This document shows positions 52,777 through 62,190 of a DNA stretch of 64,000 nt, in pieces (within the stretch, counting starts at the first letter, position 1; the number at the start of each line of letters is the position of its first letter). The position numbers and the translations under genes were made by a program. This stretch comes from JBAXXL01 sp038206725 (GTDB taxonomy: Bacteria > Bacteroidota > Ignavibacteria > Kapaibacteriales > UBA2268), in the NCBI GenBank assembly GCA_038206725.1, contig JBBRAO010000005.1, positions 45,482 to 109,481 of the forward strand, in the 5' to 3' direction. The notes beneath the pieces are model-generated. The model saw only the letters and a list, made by a program, of their open reading frames with translations, ran no database searches and was not told where the DNA came from.

Positions 52777-52937
52777 GGGTTCAAAATTTTTGAACCCTTT
52801 TTAATTTATTATTACGCCCACCCCCTACAACAAAAAAAAGTAGATTACGTCAAAATGTCATAAGTTTAAGACATATTATTAAGAGAACAAATGCAAGATT
52901 TTATTCAGAAAAAACATATATACGAGATTATATTAAT
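52777..52937 (+). repeat. 161-bp direct repeat F, right copy
   Basis: Functional copy of the element at 49915-50075. It begins with the gggttcaaaa/ttttgaaccc terminator ending the CxxC gene, includes the inverted atgtc ... gacat motif upstream of the rhodanese ATG, and runs into its coding sequence. Confidence 0.93.
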
Positions 52938-53502
52938 AGTCGCAACTTCAGTTTTATTGGGATTGGTTTACAACGCCTTGAATCCAAAAAAATTACCGCT
53001 GATTTATAAACCTGCTAAAATCGAGAAAATATCTAATGATGAGCTGTTTGGTCCGGCAGTTAAGCAAACTCAGGTAATCGAAACTAAAGCAAACGACACC
53101 ATTGAAACGAAAGAAATAGTAAAGGCACCCGCACAGGACACTTTAAAGAAGCCGAAAGAAGCACCTGTTGAACCGGCACTTAAGAAAACCGTAACCTATA
53201 GCCAAATGCTGAAAATAATCGGTGATCCCAACTTCGTTATATTAGATGCTCGAAACGCGGAAGATTTTGCGGAGGCGCATATCGGTAATGCTAAAAACAT
53301 CTTTCCTTATGACCCGATGGACCAGCTTTTCGCAAAAGCGCAAAAACTGCCGACCAACAAAAAAATCGTTGTTTACTGCGATGGTGGCAATTGCGATTCA
53401 AGCCATAAATTAGCGGAGTTTTTAGAATCCATAGGATTTGACAAGGTTTATCTTTATACAGGCGGATGGGAAGATTGGATAAAACATAAAGGCGGCAAAT
53501 AA
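52891..53502 (+). CDS. Membrane-anchored rhodanese-domain protein
   Basis: The 203-residue protein has one N-terminal membrane helix (about 12-30) and a polar linker rich in Lys, Glu and Pro (about 40-100). A rhodanese domain covers about 100-200: VILDARNAEDFAEAHI, then the active loop YCDGGNCDSS with Cys163 as likely persulfide carrier (Cys168 is an unusual second cysteine), and LYTGGWEDW. It probably handles sulfane sulfur or senses redox state on the periplasmic side of the inner membrane. Its TAA is immediately followed by the ATG of a sigma-54 activator, so expression is linked. A truncated duplicate of its upstream region and first codons lies at 49915-50075. Confidence 0.85.
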   Translation: MQDFIQKKHIYEIILIVATSVLLGLVYNALNPKKLPLIYKPAKIEKISNDELFGPAVKQTQVIETKANDTIETKEIVKAPAQDTLKKPKEAPVEPALKKTVTYSQMLKIIGDPNFVILDARNAEDFAEAHIGNAKNIFPYDPMDQLFAKAQKLPTNKKIVVYCDGGNCDSSHKLAEFLESIGFDKVYLYTGGWEDWIKHKGGK

Positions 53503-54726
53503 ATGGTAAGTTCACATTCAGATAGAAATATTAAAGAATTAATTCAACAGCAATACTTGATAATCGGCAAATCGGCCCTTGTTACAGATGCTGTTGATGT
53601 TCTTCTTCAGGTTGCTCCGACCGATTTAAGCGTCTTAATAACCGGTGAAACAGGAACGGGCAAAGAAATTTTCGCAAAAGCCGTTCACGGACTCAGCAAG
53701 CGCAAGAAAAAACCGTTTTTGAGCGTAAACTGCGGCGCCATTCCGGAAAATCTATTAGAATCTGAACTATTCGGTCACGAAAAAGGAGCATTTACAGGAG
53801 CCGTTGACCAAAGAACAGGCTTTTTCGAAGCCGCTAACGGTGGAACTTTATTTTTGGACGAAATCGGCGATTTGCCTTTACTTACTCAAGTTAAGTTACT
53901 TCGTGTTTTGGAATCCGGTGAATTTTTACGATTAGGATCATCAAATATACAGACCTGTGATGTACGAATCATCGCCGCGACTAACTACAATCTCGATCAA
54001 CAGGTTGCCGAGGGTAAATTCCGCCAGGATTTATATTTCCGATTGAACTCAGTGCATATATATTTACCTTCATTAAGGGAACATACAGAAGATTTGATAT
54101 TACTCGTTGATTATTTCGGCAATATGGTTTGTAATAAATTAGGTATCAAATTCGAGGGTATCGAAGACGAAGCTTTGCATATAATGAAATCTCTTCCTTG
54201 GAATGGTAATGTCCGCGAATTAAAGAACATAATCAATACCGTTGTCACACTCGAAAAAAATCCATTTATCACGTCCGATTCACTGCGGAAATATTTGCCC
54301 GCTGTTCTGCCCCCAAGTTCCGGACAATTGTTTAACGTAACTAATATCAATACCTTGTCGGCTTTGGTACCAACTAAAAAGACATTCAATATGAATACTG
54401 AAGTCGAGATGTTGTACAAAACACTGTTCGACATTAGAAATGAACTTAGCGATGTTCGATTGGCATTAGCGAAACTTTGGGAACAAATGCTCAGCATTAA
54501 AGCCGATACTTCTAATTTGAATTTTATTCAACATCAAGAGCTTAATTCAATAGACTCTTTAATTGAAACTGAAGATATGACCATAGTCGAGTTGGAACGC
54601 AAAATGATTGTAGCCGCGCTTAGAAAGTATTCCGGAAACCGACGAAAAGCCGCCGACGCACTCGGAATCAGCCAAAGAACGATTTATCGCAAAATCGAAG
54701 ACCATAATATCACCGACGATGAATGA
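53503..54726 (+). CDS. Sigma-54-dependent transcriptional activator without receiver domain
   Basis: The 407-residue protein starts almost directly with an AAA+ sigma-54 interaction domain: Walker A GETGTGKE (48-55), the GAFTGA loop (95-100) that contacts sigma-54, GGTLFLDEIGD and the arginine-containing FRQDLYFRLN. A linker of about 100 residues, partly coiled-coil-like (LYKTLFDIRNELSDVRLALAKLWEQ), leads to a Fis-type HTH at the C-terminus (NRRKAADALGISQRTIYRK). It lacks a phosphorylation receiver, so its input is probably another protein or the linker. It abuts the rhodanese gene (zero gap) and overlaps the subtilase gene by four bases. Target promoters are not identified. Confidence 0.93.
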   Translation: MVSSHSDRNIKELIQQQYLIIGKSALVTDAVDVLLQVAPTDLSVLITGETGTGKEIFAKAVHGLSKRKKKPFLSVNCGAIPENLLESELFGHEKGAFTGAVDQRTGFFEAANGGTLFLDEIGDLPLLTQVKLLRVLESGEFLRLGSSNIQTCDVRIIAATNYNLDQQVAEGKFRQDLYFRLNSVHIYLPSLREHTEDLILLVDYFGNMVCNKLGIKFEGIEDEALHIMKSLPWNGNVRELKNIINTVVTLEKNPFITSDSLRKYLPAVLPPSSGQLFNVTNINTLSALVPTKKTFNMNTEVEMLYKTLFDIRNELSDVRLALAKLWEQMLSIKADTSNLNFIQHQELNSIDSLIETEDMTIVELERKMIVAALRKYSGNRRKAADALGISQRTIYRKIEDHNITDDE

Positions 54727-57700
54727 AGTTATTAATAACCATATTGCTGTTTTTTTCAACTGCCCTATATTCTCAAGATGTAGTTGTTGAAAAGTTTACA
54801 ATCCCAAAAGAGTTTAATTCCAAACTCTACAGCAATCAACTTATTAATTCAATAAATCATAAAATACAATTCGATCCTTATGCAAATAAGCACTTTATAT
54901 TTATTTATTTTTCAGTTAAGCCTTTGATAAATGAAGAAACTCTGTTGAATAAAAAAGGTGTTACTCTATATCCTAAAACTTATGTTCCCAAAATGGGCAA
55001 CCATCCTTATTGTTTTATGTTAGCAAAGTTGCCAATTGACAGTATCGGAACAGTTTTAAAACTTAATTTTGTTAAAATGATTGCCGATGCCGAACAAAAA
55101 CTATATCCACAAAATAACATAACAGCCGTAGCATCACAAATCGATTCTGTAAATTATATCGGTTATTCCGGTGAAAAAGTAAGAATTGGTTTTTTGGATT
55201 CAGGTCTTGATTTGGGCTATAAATCCGACGAATTAACACCGAATATTATAGCATTCGATTATTCAGCCTACCCCGATTCGATTGACAATGAGGTTTATAA
55301 TAAGGTTACGGGTCACGGCACGCACGTTGTTGGCTGTGCAATGGCAAAAGGTAAACTTTCTGAAAAAAATCTAATAAATGGTGGTGGACCTTATAAAGGT
55401 CCTGCTCATAATGCAGGGATTGTGTTTTTAAAAATAGGTAATGATAAAACAGCCTCCTGCACTGTAAAAAGTTTGCAAGGTGCAGCTATCGATGCGGTTA
55501 CGGAATACGGAGCTAAGATCATTTCACTTTCTTATGCTTCCACAGATATTTATAATGACGGTTCATCGGCAATGGAACAGACAATTGATTGGATTGCCGC
55601 TCAAGGGGTACCGTTTTTTTGTTGTGCCGGTAATTCACGCCATTCCGGTGAACACTACTCAGGTGAACTTTCACCCGGAGAGGTATCTCCTTTTATTCAA
55701 GTAGATTTGAAGAAAATTGTATATTCCGCTAAACCCTCCCTCAATCTTGTCTGGACAAATCTTGAAAACGAATCAGACTTAGATATAAATTACTATGATG
55801 CCAGCAAACAACCGGTTAGCGATGTATTAAAATATCAGACTACAATCAGCCCTCGCGGTACAAGTTCGATTGTGTCCTATTCTAAAATGGATAATTCTCG
55901 TGGAATGATTAGCTACTTTGTTAGAATCGAAAACAAATCTCCAGTTAAGCGTCAATATCACTTGTTTTTATTCGACAAGAACCAAGCCGCGAATACTGAA
56001 TATTCTGTCTTCGCTCAACCCGATACATTATATACTTTACTTTGGCCATCCGCCGCTGACAGCGCATTTTGCATAGGTTCGTATGTAACTCGCAATACTT
56101 GGATTTCCTCCAGTGGTAAGGAAGTAAAGTACCCTGAGAAACTTGGTAGCATTTCAACATATTCGGGTTGCGGACCGCGAATTGACGGGTTACAAAAACC
56201 GGACATTCTTGCTCCGGGAGAAAGTATTATTTCCTTGCGAGATAGGTCTGTTTATAATCTACCCTCCGATAATTGGATTGATAACGACGGAAATACAGAG
56301 GGACCTGCCAATTACTATATTATGAAAGGTACCAGTATGGCGGCTCCTGTAACCGCTGGAGTGGGGGCACTAATTCTCTCACGATCATCAAAAGCAATTC
56401 CTCACGACATCTATAAAGCTCTTCGGGAAACAGCAGTGCGTGATACATTTACAAGTTCAGAAATAAACCCTACAGCAGGATACGGGAAACTTTCTGCTTA
56501 TAAAGCAATTAATTCTAATTATATACCTAATATCCTGTCTGTGAAACCGGACAGAACAATAATCTGCGGGACAGAACCTTTTTTCGTTAAAGTATTAAAC
56601 AATACTACTTATAATGAAGATAATATCTTTGAAATACAGCTTTCGGACTCTCAAGGAGCTTTTACAAATCCTATGACAATAGGCTTAGGTAAACCCGATA
56701 CAAATAATAGGATTGTATGTTCGATATCGCATCAAGTTCCTACTTCGACAAAATATCGCATTCGCGCAATCTCTACTTCCCCGAAAATTATTAGCTCACT
56801 TAACGATAAAAATCTAGCCATTTCCGAAAAGCCCACCCCTAAAATTCAAGGCAATTCAATCTGCTGTCATTCAATTGTTTATAACTATACCTGCCCCGCA
56901 AATGAATTTATTAAAAACACTTGGACTGTCGAGGGAGGCATTATTACCAAAGAAGAGAATAATAGCATACGCGTTATGTGGGTTGATAAACAAGCCGGTC
57001 AAGTTAATTTGGAATCGGAAAACATACTGACAAAATGCAAAGCTGATGACAATCTCTCGGTTAGATTAAGAATCTCCCCAAGCGCAACTGTAGTTGGTGA
57101 TCTTGTTGTATGTGAAGCCCCATTTTATAAATATTCTGTCGGTTTAAGGCCCAATGAGAATACCTTTTGGTATGTTTATGGAGGTAAAATTATTGACTCA
57201 ACTTATAATTACATATCTGTAAAATGGGCGGATGTTGAAAAATGTGGTTTTACAACCATTGTTACCGATGATACCTGCATAGTGTCTAAAGAATATGAAG
57301 TTATGAATTTACCGGCAAAAGTTAACGGCATAATCGGAGAAACAAAAGTTATTCAAAATTGCGTTTATGAATACACTACCTCCGTGTCTAATAAAGTTTA
57401 TGATTATTGGACAATTAACGGTGGTGTAATAATTGATTCAATGGCAGGAAAAATCAAAGTTCGCTGGTTACGACCGGGCAATGTTTCATTGAAATTAGCC
57501 CGTCATACCCAAACCTGCTCTTATGAACATAATAAGGAATTTGTCGTTGAAGATAAATTTGGAATTATATTAACCGGTAAAGCTCAAGTTTGCGAAAATT
57601 CAATCGAAGAATATACCGTTAGTAAGTCGGACACCGCTGATTGTCAATGGGAAATTTCATCCGGAAAAATAATCGAAGATAAGGGTGATACTATTTTGGT

Positions 57701-58493
57701 GCTTTGGGATAAATCGGGTAATGGAAAAATTAAAATGATAAAATCAAAAGAATTCCTTAGTTATCTGGATACCTTAATTCAATACATTTCTATATTAAAA
57801 AAACCTGTAGCTTCGGTTAAAAAATTACCAAATTTATGCAATAACGCTCCAGCTTATCAATTAACCGAAGGTATCCCTTCGGGTGGGTATTATTTTGGCG
57901 ATGGGATAGTGGATAATGTTTTTTATCCTTCTACGGTTCAACCCGGAAAAATAACAGTTAAATATGTCTATTTTGATAACCCAAATTGCAAAGACACAGC
58001 GGTTGAATATATTAACGTTTATCCAACACCGCAAGCCCCTGAATTAATACGACGTAATGACACACTAATCGCAATAGGCAGTGAATTAACCTATAATTGG
58101 TTCAAGGATAATGAGCTAATTAAGGAGTTTGGTGTGAGCTCATATTTCCCTTCAAAAATAGGTGATTATAATGCTGCCGCCGTAAATCAGGATTCTTGCA
58201 TTTCGGATTTATCGAATACTGTTCCGGTTGAAAATACCGGTATCATTTCCGATAATAGTTCATTTATATTCGAGTTATCGCCAAACCCGGCAAGGGATTA
58301 TATAATATTTGAATCCCCTTCTATAATCGCGGGAACCTACTCAATAATTGATTTGCAAGGAAAGACGATTCTATCAAGTGAGTTGATAGGATATTCCACA
58401 AAAATTGACACCTCATTTTTGAAAAGCGGTATCTATATTTTGCAGTTTTGTTCAGGAAATAATATTTACAGAAAGATTTTTATTAAGCTCTAA
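54723..58493 (+). CDS. T9SS-sorted subtilisin-like (S8) serine protease with PKD-like repeats
   Basis: The 1256-residue protein has a signal peptide (cleavage near LYSQ), a prodomain-like region to about 140, and an S8 catalytic domain with Asp159 (FLDSGLD), His198 (GHGTHVVG) and Ser538 (GTSMAAP). Several Ig/PKD-like repeats follow (about 610-1130, recurring GG-I-----I-V-W patterns), then a T9SS sorting domain (FELSPNPARDY ... SGIYILQFCSG ... KIFIKL). It should be exported to the surface or medium and degrade proteins or process surface partners. Its ATG overlaps the regulator stop (ATGA), so the regulator and protease are translationally coupled. It ends four bases inside the convergent membrane-protein gene. 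Confidence 0.92.
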   Translation: MKLLITILLFFSTALYSQDVVVEKFTIPKEFNSKLYSNQLINSINHKIQFDPYANKHFIFIYFSVKPLINEETLLNKKGVTLYPKTYVPKMGNHPYCFMLAKLPIDSIGTVLKLNFVKMIADAEQKLYPQNNITAVASQIDSVNYIGYSGEKVRIGFLDSGLDLGYKSDELTPNIIAFDYSAYPDSIDNEVYNKVTGHGTHVVGCAMAKGKLSEKNLINGGGPYKGPAHNAGIVFLKIGNDKTASCTVKSLQGAAIDAVTEYGAKIISLSYASTDIYNDGSSAMEQTIDWIAAQGVPFFCCAGNSRHSGEHYSGELSPGEVSPFIQVDLKKIVYSAKPSLNLVWTNLENESDLDINYYDASKQPVSDVLKYQTTISPRGTSSIVSYSKMDNSRGMISYFVRIENKSPVKRQYHLFLFDKNQAANTEYSVFAQPDTLYTLLWPSAADSAFCIGSYVTRNTWISSSGKEVKYPEKLGSISTYSGCGPRIDGLQKPDILAPGESIISLRDRSVYNLPSDNWIDNDGNTEGPANYYIMKGTSMAAPVTAGVGALILSRSSKAIPHDIYKALRETAVRDTFTSSEINPTAGYGKLSAYKAINSNYIPNILSVKPDRTIICGTEPFFVKVLNNTTYNEDNIFEIQLSDSQGAFTNPMTIGLGKPDTNNRIVCSISHQVPTSTKYRIRAISTSPKIISSLNDKNLAISEKPTPKIQGNSICCHSIVYNYTCPANEFIKNTWTVEGGIITKEENNSIRVMWVDKQAGQVNLESENILTKCKADDNLSVRLRISPSATVVGDLVVCEAPFYKYSVGLRPNENTFWYVYGGKIIDSTYNYISVKWADVEKCGFTTIVTDDTCIVSKEYEVMNLPAKVNGIIGETKVIQNCVYEYTTSVSNKVYDYWTINGGVIIDSMAGKIKVRWLRPGNVSLKLARHTQTCSYEHNKEFVVEDKFGIILTGKAQVCENSIEEYTVSKSDTADCQWEISSGKIIEDKGDTILVLWDKSGNGKIKMIKSKEFLSYLDTLIQYISILKKPVASVKKLPNLCNNAPAYQLTEGIPSGGYYFGDGIVDNVFYPSTVQPGKITVKYVYFDNPNCKDTAVEYINVYPTPQAPELIRRNDTLIAIGSELTYNWFKDNELIKEFGVSSYFPSKIGDYNAAAVNQDSCISDLSNTVPVENTGIISDNSSFIFELSPNPARDYIIFESPSIIAGTYSIIDLQGKTILSSELIGYSTKIDTSFLKSGIYILQFCSGNNIYRKIFIKL

Positions 58494-58930
58494 TCTTCGT
58501 CTTCTTCACCTGGACCATAGAACTTTGGTTCCCAGCTTTCACCTTCACAAGGAACATAGTCTTCGCTTACGTGTTCGTCATATATACTGCACAATTGAGC
58601 ATCTCTATTAAAATACTTACACGATCCGCACAAGGTTTCTTCTTTAAACTTCTTCATCCTTTCTTTGAATTTTATATATTGCTTATAAGCCGGATACGCC
58701 GCAAAAAGCCAAATAGAAAACACAATAATCCAAACATTCACATCGTAATGAAAATAATCCAGCAATAATAATATAATAGTTACCACTAGTACTGTTCTTA
58801 ATAGTACACCCCAAACAATCGAACCGAAGGTTACTTTTGGATTTGTACTACGATTATCCTCGTCCGATCCTTCACGGAACATAAACAAGTCTAATAACTT
58901 ATAAATATAATATTTTGGGTTTATATTCAT
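58490..58930 (-). CDS. Small two-helix membrane protein with cysteine cluster
   Basis: The 146-residue protein has a short polar N-terminus, two hydrophobic helices (about 32-52 and 57-77), a basic stretch (KFKERMKKFKEE) and a C-terminal cluster CGSCKYFNRDAQLC ... PCEGESWEP with four cysteines. CGSCKYF-x7-C resembles small metal- or Fe-S-binding knuckles in hypothetical proteins, with the tail probably cytoplasmic by the positive-inside rule. Function is unknown. It is convergent with, and overlaps by four bases, the subtilase gene, and lies downstream of gcvH with a terminator between them. Confidence 0.7.
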   Translation of the reverse strand: MNINPKYYIYKLLDLFMFREGSDEDNRSTNPKVTFGSIVWGVLLRTVLVVTIILLLLDYFHYDVNVWIIVFSIWLFAAYPAYKQYIKFKERMKKFKEETLCGSCKYFNRDAQLCSIYDEHVSEDYVPCEGESWEPKFYGPGEEDED

Positions 58931-58932
58931 TT

Positions 58933-58963
58933 ATAAAAAAAGCCGCCACTAATGACGGCTTCA
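58933..58963 (-). terminator. Intrinsic terminator after gcvH
   Basis: On the minus strand aagccgtcat/gtggcggctt (one G-T pair) is followed by a run of seven T, 18 bases past the gcvH stop. Confidence 0.9.
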
Positions 58964-58980
58964 TTCAATATTTTCATTAA

Positions 58981-59355
58981 TTATACAATTGTGCTGTAGG
59001 CAGTTGCATCCATTAAAGAATCCAAATCAGCCATATTGGTTATTTCAAATTTTATTATCCAACCTTCACCGTAAGGATCATTGTTGATTGTTTCCGGTGC
59101 GTCGTTAAGTTTTGTATTTACTTCAACGATTTTACCAGCACAAGGTGCATATAAATCAGCAACAGTTTTTACTGCTTCGATTGTACCAAAGCTTTCACCC
59201 GCTTTGAATTCTGCACTTGCATCAGGAATATCAACATAAACAACATCGCCCAATTCGCCGGCGGCGTGATCTGTAACACCATAAGTTCCGATATTACCTT
59301 CAATTTTTACCCATTCGTGGTCTTTTGTGTACTTTAAATTAGCCGGAATATTCAT
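58981..59355 (-). CDS. gcvH: Glycine cleavage system H protein
   Basis: The start is set at the ATG at 59355 with ggag 7 bases upstream, giving MNIPANLKYTKDHEWV, the normal N-terminus of H proteins. The upstream in-frame codon at 59367 is not needed. The 124-residue lipoyl-carrier has the lipoylation site EAVKTVADL (Lys63) and the C-terminal GEGWIIKFEI. It shuttles the aminomethyl group between P, T and L proteins in the cytoplasm. GcvP, GcvT and lipoyl genes are not in the window. Length is normal. The gene is monocistronic with its own terminator. Confidence 0.97.
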   Translation of the reverse strand: MNIPANLKYTKDHEWVKIEGNIGTYGVTDHAAGELGDVVYVDIPDASAEFKAGESFGTIEAVKTVADLYAPCAGKIVEVNTKLNDAPETINNDPYGEGWIIKFEITNMADLDSLMDATAYSTIV

Positions 59356-59494
59356 TACTAGCTCCAAATTATCATTATTTTAAAAATTACATCATTTTAT
59401 AAAGCTAAATTAAGCAAAATTTTAATAAATTCAATAAATTTTCTATTCCAAAGTTAAAATCCATTTTTTAATTTAATATCTGAAAGATTTTTCT

Positions 59495-59502
59495 TAATTT
59501 TG
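59495..59502 (+). promoter_or_regulatory. Candidate -7 box of the pta promoter
   Basis: TAATTTTG fits the TAnnTTTG -7 consensus of Bacteroidota and lies 37 bases upstream of the pta ATG. A matching -33 TTTG is not evident. Confidence 0.35.
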
Positions 59503-59539
59503 TAGTTATTATATTTTACATTATTTAATAGGAATATTT

Positions 59540-60520
59540 ATGTCAGAAAATAATTTTATCAACGGCGTTCGTGACAAAGCGAAATCATTAAACTTAAGGG
59601 TTGCTTTTCCGGATGCAAAAGACGAAAGAGCTATCAAAGCCGCGATTGTTTTAAAAGAAAATAAAATCGCCCAACCGGTATTAATTGGAAATACTATGGA
59701 TATCCAAGGTGTTGCTCAAAAAAGCAACATCAATATCGAAGGAATCGAAATAATAAATCCTGCAAATTCAGCGGATTTATCCCGCTATGCCGAAATGCTG
59801 TATGAAAAACGTAAGCACAAAGGTATGACAATAGAAGTAGCAACTGAAACAGTACACAATCCTTTATATTTTGCGGGATTTTTACTGAAAGAAGGCAAAG
59901 TGAAAGTTGTTGTTGCCGGTAACGAATCCGCTACGGGCGATGTAATTAAAGCATCATTATTCACAGTAGGCACAGCTCCCGGCATATCAATCGTCAGTTC
60001 ATTTTTCATTATGACTTGGCCCGACAAAATGCTTTGCTTTGGTGATTGCGCTATCAATCCAAACCCGGATGCCGCTCAATTAGCCGATATTGCCATCGCA
60101 TCCGCAAGAAATTTCCAAGCAATCACAGGAATCGAACCTAAAATTGCTATGCTTTCATTTTCAACAAACGGTTCAGCGGAACACGAACTTGTGGACAAAG
60201 TTCGAGAAGCTACTAAAATCGTTAAAGAAAAAGCTCCCGAGCTCCCTTGCGATGGTGAAATGCAATTAGACGCCGCTTTAGTGCCCGCTATTGGACAAAA
60301 GAAATTCCCGGGTTCAACTGTTGCAGGTAACGCCAATGTGCTCATATTCCCTGATTTGAACGCCGGAAACATCGGTTACAAATTAGTTCAACGCTTAGCA
60401 GGTGCCGAAGCTGTCGGTCCTATCGTTCAAGGCTTGGCTTTGCCGTATTGCGACCTTTCCCGCGGCTGTTCTGTGGACGATATGGTCAATGTTGCCGCTA
60501 TCTGCAGTTTGATGGCTTAA
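59540..60520 (+). CDS. pta: Phosphate acetyltransferase (short, PTA_PTB type)
   Basis: The 326-residue protein corresponds to the single catalytic PTA/PTB domain without the N-terminal P-loop extension of E. coli Pta. Recognisable segments are RVAFPDAKDERAIKAA, GNESATGDVIKASL, MLSFSTNGSAEHELVDKV and DGEMQLDAALVPAIG, followed by NVLIFPDLNAGNIGYK and VGPIVQGL. It interconverts acetyl-CoA and acetyl phosphate and, with acetate kinase (not in the window), makes or uses acetate. It has a nearby promoter-like element and an intrinsic terminator (60552-60576). Phosphate butyryltransferase is a less likely alternative given the close match to acetyltransferase motifs. Confidence 0.93.
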   Translation: MSENNFINGVRDKAKSLNLRVAFPDAKDERAIKAAIVLKENKIAQPVLIGNTMDIQGVAQKSNINIEGIEIINPANSADLSRYAEMLYEKRKHKGMTIEVATETVHNPLYFAGFLLKEGKVKVVVAGNESATGDVIKASLFTVGTAPGISIVSSFFIMTWPDKMLCFGDCAINPNPDAAQLADIAIASARNFQAITGIEPKIAMLSFSTNGSAEHELVDKVREATKIVKEKAPELPCDGEMQLDAALVPAIGQKKFPGSTVAGNANVLIFPDLNAGNIGYKLVQRLAGAEAVGPIVQGLALPYCDLSRGCSVDDMVNVAAICSLMA

Positions 60521-60551
60521 GAACGTTGTTCCGTTTTTGTTTTTTAATTTA

Positions 60552-60576
60552 AGGGGACTTTTGGGTCCCCTTTTAT
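60552..60576 (+). terminator. Intrinsic terminator after pta
   Basis: aaggggac and gtcccctt form a strong stem with a loop of about 6-9 bases, followed by ttatt, about 30 bases after the pta stop. Confidence 0.85.
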
Positions 60577-60725
60577 TAAAGTATCTCGTAGATATAAAAA
60601 TTTCAAATGAGAAAATACTTTAAGTTTAATAAAAATTTCCATTTTTTACATTTTTTTTGTTATTTTTGATTATTGAATTTTGATATTACATAGTCTACAA
60701 GATTTATATTAAATAATAAAAAAAA

Positions 60726-62138
60726 ATGAAAGATATTAAAGTAATAGGTTTTTATATTCCATTCGACGATGAAGTTTTTATTAAACTTGATAGTTTAAAT
60801 TCATTATCTGATTCAGATATTGTTATTTTTAACCCATCATTTGACACTACTGATTATTCTACTAGTACATCATATTCTTCAAATGAAATGTATAATGGAA
60901 AATCTTGTTATAATCATGATTCTTCAGCCAAAATAAAAGAACACTCCGACCATTGGATTAAAGAATTTACTTCCTATCTTAAACTCGGAAAAACTTTATT
61001 TATATCATTACCCGAAAAAGAAACGTTTTATATTCAGACAGGTGAAAAAAGCTTTAGTGGAACTGGTAAAAATAGACAAACTATTAATAAAATTACTGAC
61101 TTCTCAAATTTCAAGTATTTACCAAATATAACAGGATTGAAATATGATGTTTCTCATGGGAAAAATATTATCTCAAAAGACCATATCTTTAAAAACCTGT
61201 TAGATTGTTTTGGTAAGTATCTGTCTTACAAAACTTACCTTACATTTGATGGGGGATTTCAAAGTACTTTAGTCACGAAAAACAAAGACAAGATTGTTGG
61301 TGGAGTATTGCAAGCACTGGGAGGATATATTGTTTTTTTACCAAAAATTGATCTTAGAGATAATTCAAACGAAGAGGATGAATATAGTGTTGATGAAGAT
61401 AATGTTTACACTCAGGAAGAGTTAAAACTAGGAAAACAATTTATTCAAACAATCATTGAAATTGATTCAATCTTGCAAAGCTATTCTAATAAAACATCAA
61501 GACCCGATTGGCTGAACGGAAAAGATTACATTCTGGAGCAATCGATTGTTATAAGAAATTTGATTGATTCAAATAAAGATTCTATAAAGGAGTTAAACAT
61601 TAAAATTCAATCTTTAAATGAAGATTTAATTAAAGCAGAAAAACTAAATGATCTTTTATTTGAAACAGGTAAAGCTTTAGAGGATGCAGTCATTTATGCA
61701 TTAAATATTTTGGGTTACCAAGCGGAGAATTTTGATAATGGTGTTTTAGAATTGGATCAAGTTATAATCTCACCTGAAGGAATAAGATTTATTGGTGAAT
61801 GTGAAGGTAAAGATAATAAACCAATTGATATAACAAAGTTCAGGCAGCTATTAGATTCGTTAAATGAGGATTTTGAAAGAAGTGAGATTACAATAAAAGC
61901 TTACGGTATTCTATTCGGGAACCCATTTAGATTAGAAGAACCTAACAAAAGAAAAGATTCTTTTACTGTTAAATGTTTAGCAGGTGCTGAAAGAGAAAAA
62001 ATTGCTTTAATTGAAACAAAAGAATTATATAGAGTCTCAAAATATCTCCTAGAAAATAATGATGAATATTTCAAAAAAAGGTGCCGTGAAACTTTATTTA
62101 ATGGCTTAGGTAAAATAATAAAATTTCCTGCTATTTAA
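60726..62138 (+). CDS. Coiled-coil protein with C-terminal PD-(D/E)XK-like nuclease motif, possible defence protein
   Basis: I do not recognise the full 470-residue protein. The N-terminal half (1-240) looks like a sensor or Rossmann-like domain (KVIGFYIPFDDEVF, LGKTLFISLPEKE, GGYIVFLPKID). A coiled coil covers about 280-320. The C-terminal part has LLFETGKALEDAVIYALNILGY and a nuclease-like core with Asp344 (LELDQVI), Glu358, Glu360 and Lys362 (GECEGK). D-x15-E-G-K matches the PD-(D/E)XK layout of restriction and defence nucleases. It is flanked by a structured, attC-like intergenic region and an AAA-type ATPase, which suits a defence pocket. Codon use is strongly AT-rich. Activity is inferred. 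Confidence 0.65.
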   Translation: MKDIKVIGFYIPFDDEVFIKLDSLNSLSDSDIVIFNPSFDTTDYSTSTSYSSNEMYNGKSCYNHDSSAKIKEHSDHWIKEFTSYLKLGKTLFISLPEKETFYIQTGEKSFSGTGKNRQTINKITDFSNFKYLPNITGLKYDVSHGKNIISKDHIFKNLLDCFGKYLSYKTYLTFDGGFQSTLVTKNKDKIVGGVLQALGGYIVFLPKIDLRDNSNEEDEYSVDEDNVYTQEELKLGKQFIQTIIEIDSILQSYSNKTSRPDWLNGKDYILEQSIVIRNLIDSNKDSIKELNIKIQSLNEDLIKAEKLNDLLFETGKALEDAVIYALNILGYQAENFDNGVLELDQVIISPEGIRFIGECEGKDNKPIDITKFRQLLDSLNEDFERSEITIKAYGILFGNPFRLEEPNKRKDSFTVKCLAGAEREKIALIETKELYRVSKYLLENNDEYFKKRCRETLFNGLGKIIKFPAI

Positions 62139-62190
62139 ATCAATGGGGGAAAAATACAAAATGTTTTTAAATAGAGGTCGTTTATTGCAG

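Noticed and set aside
49915..52937. Classical insertion sequence or transposon
   Set aside because: No transposase and no terminal inverted repeats; the 161-bp repeats are direct and include host operon sequence.
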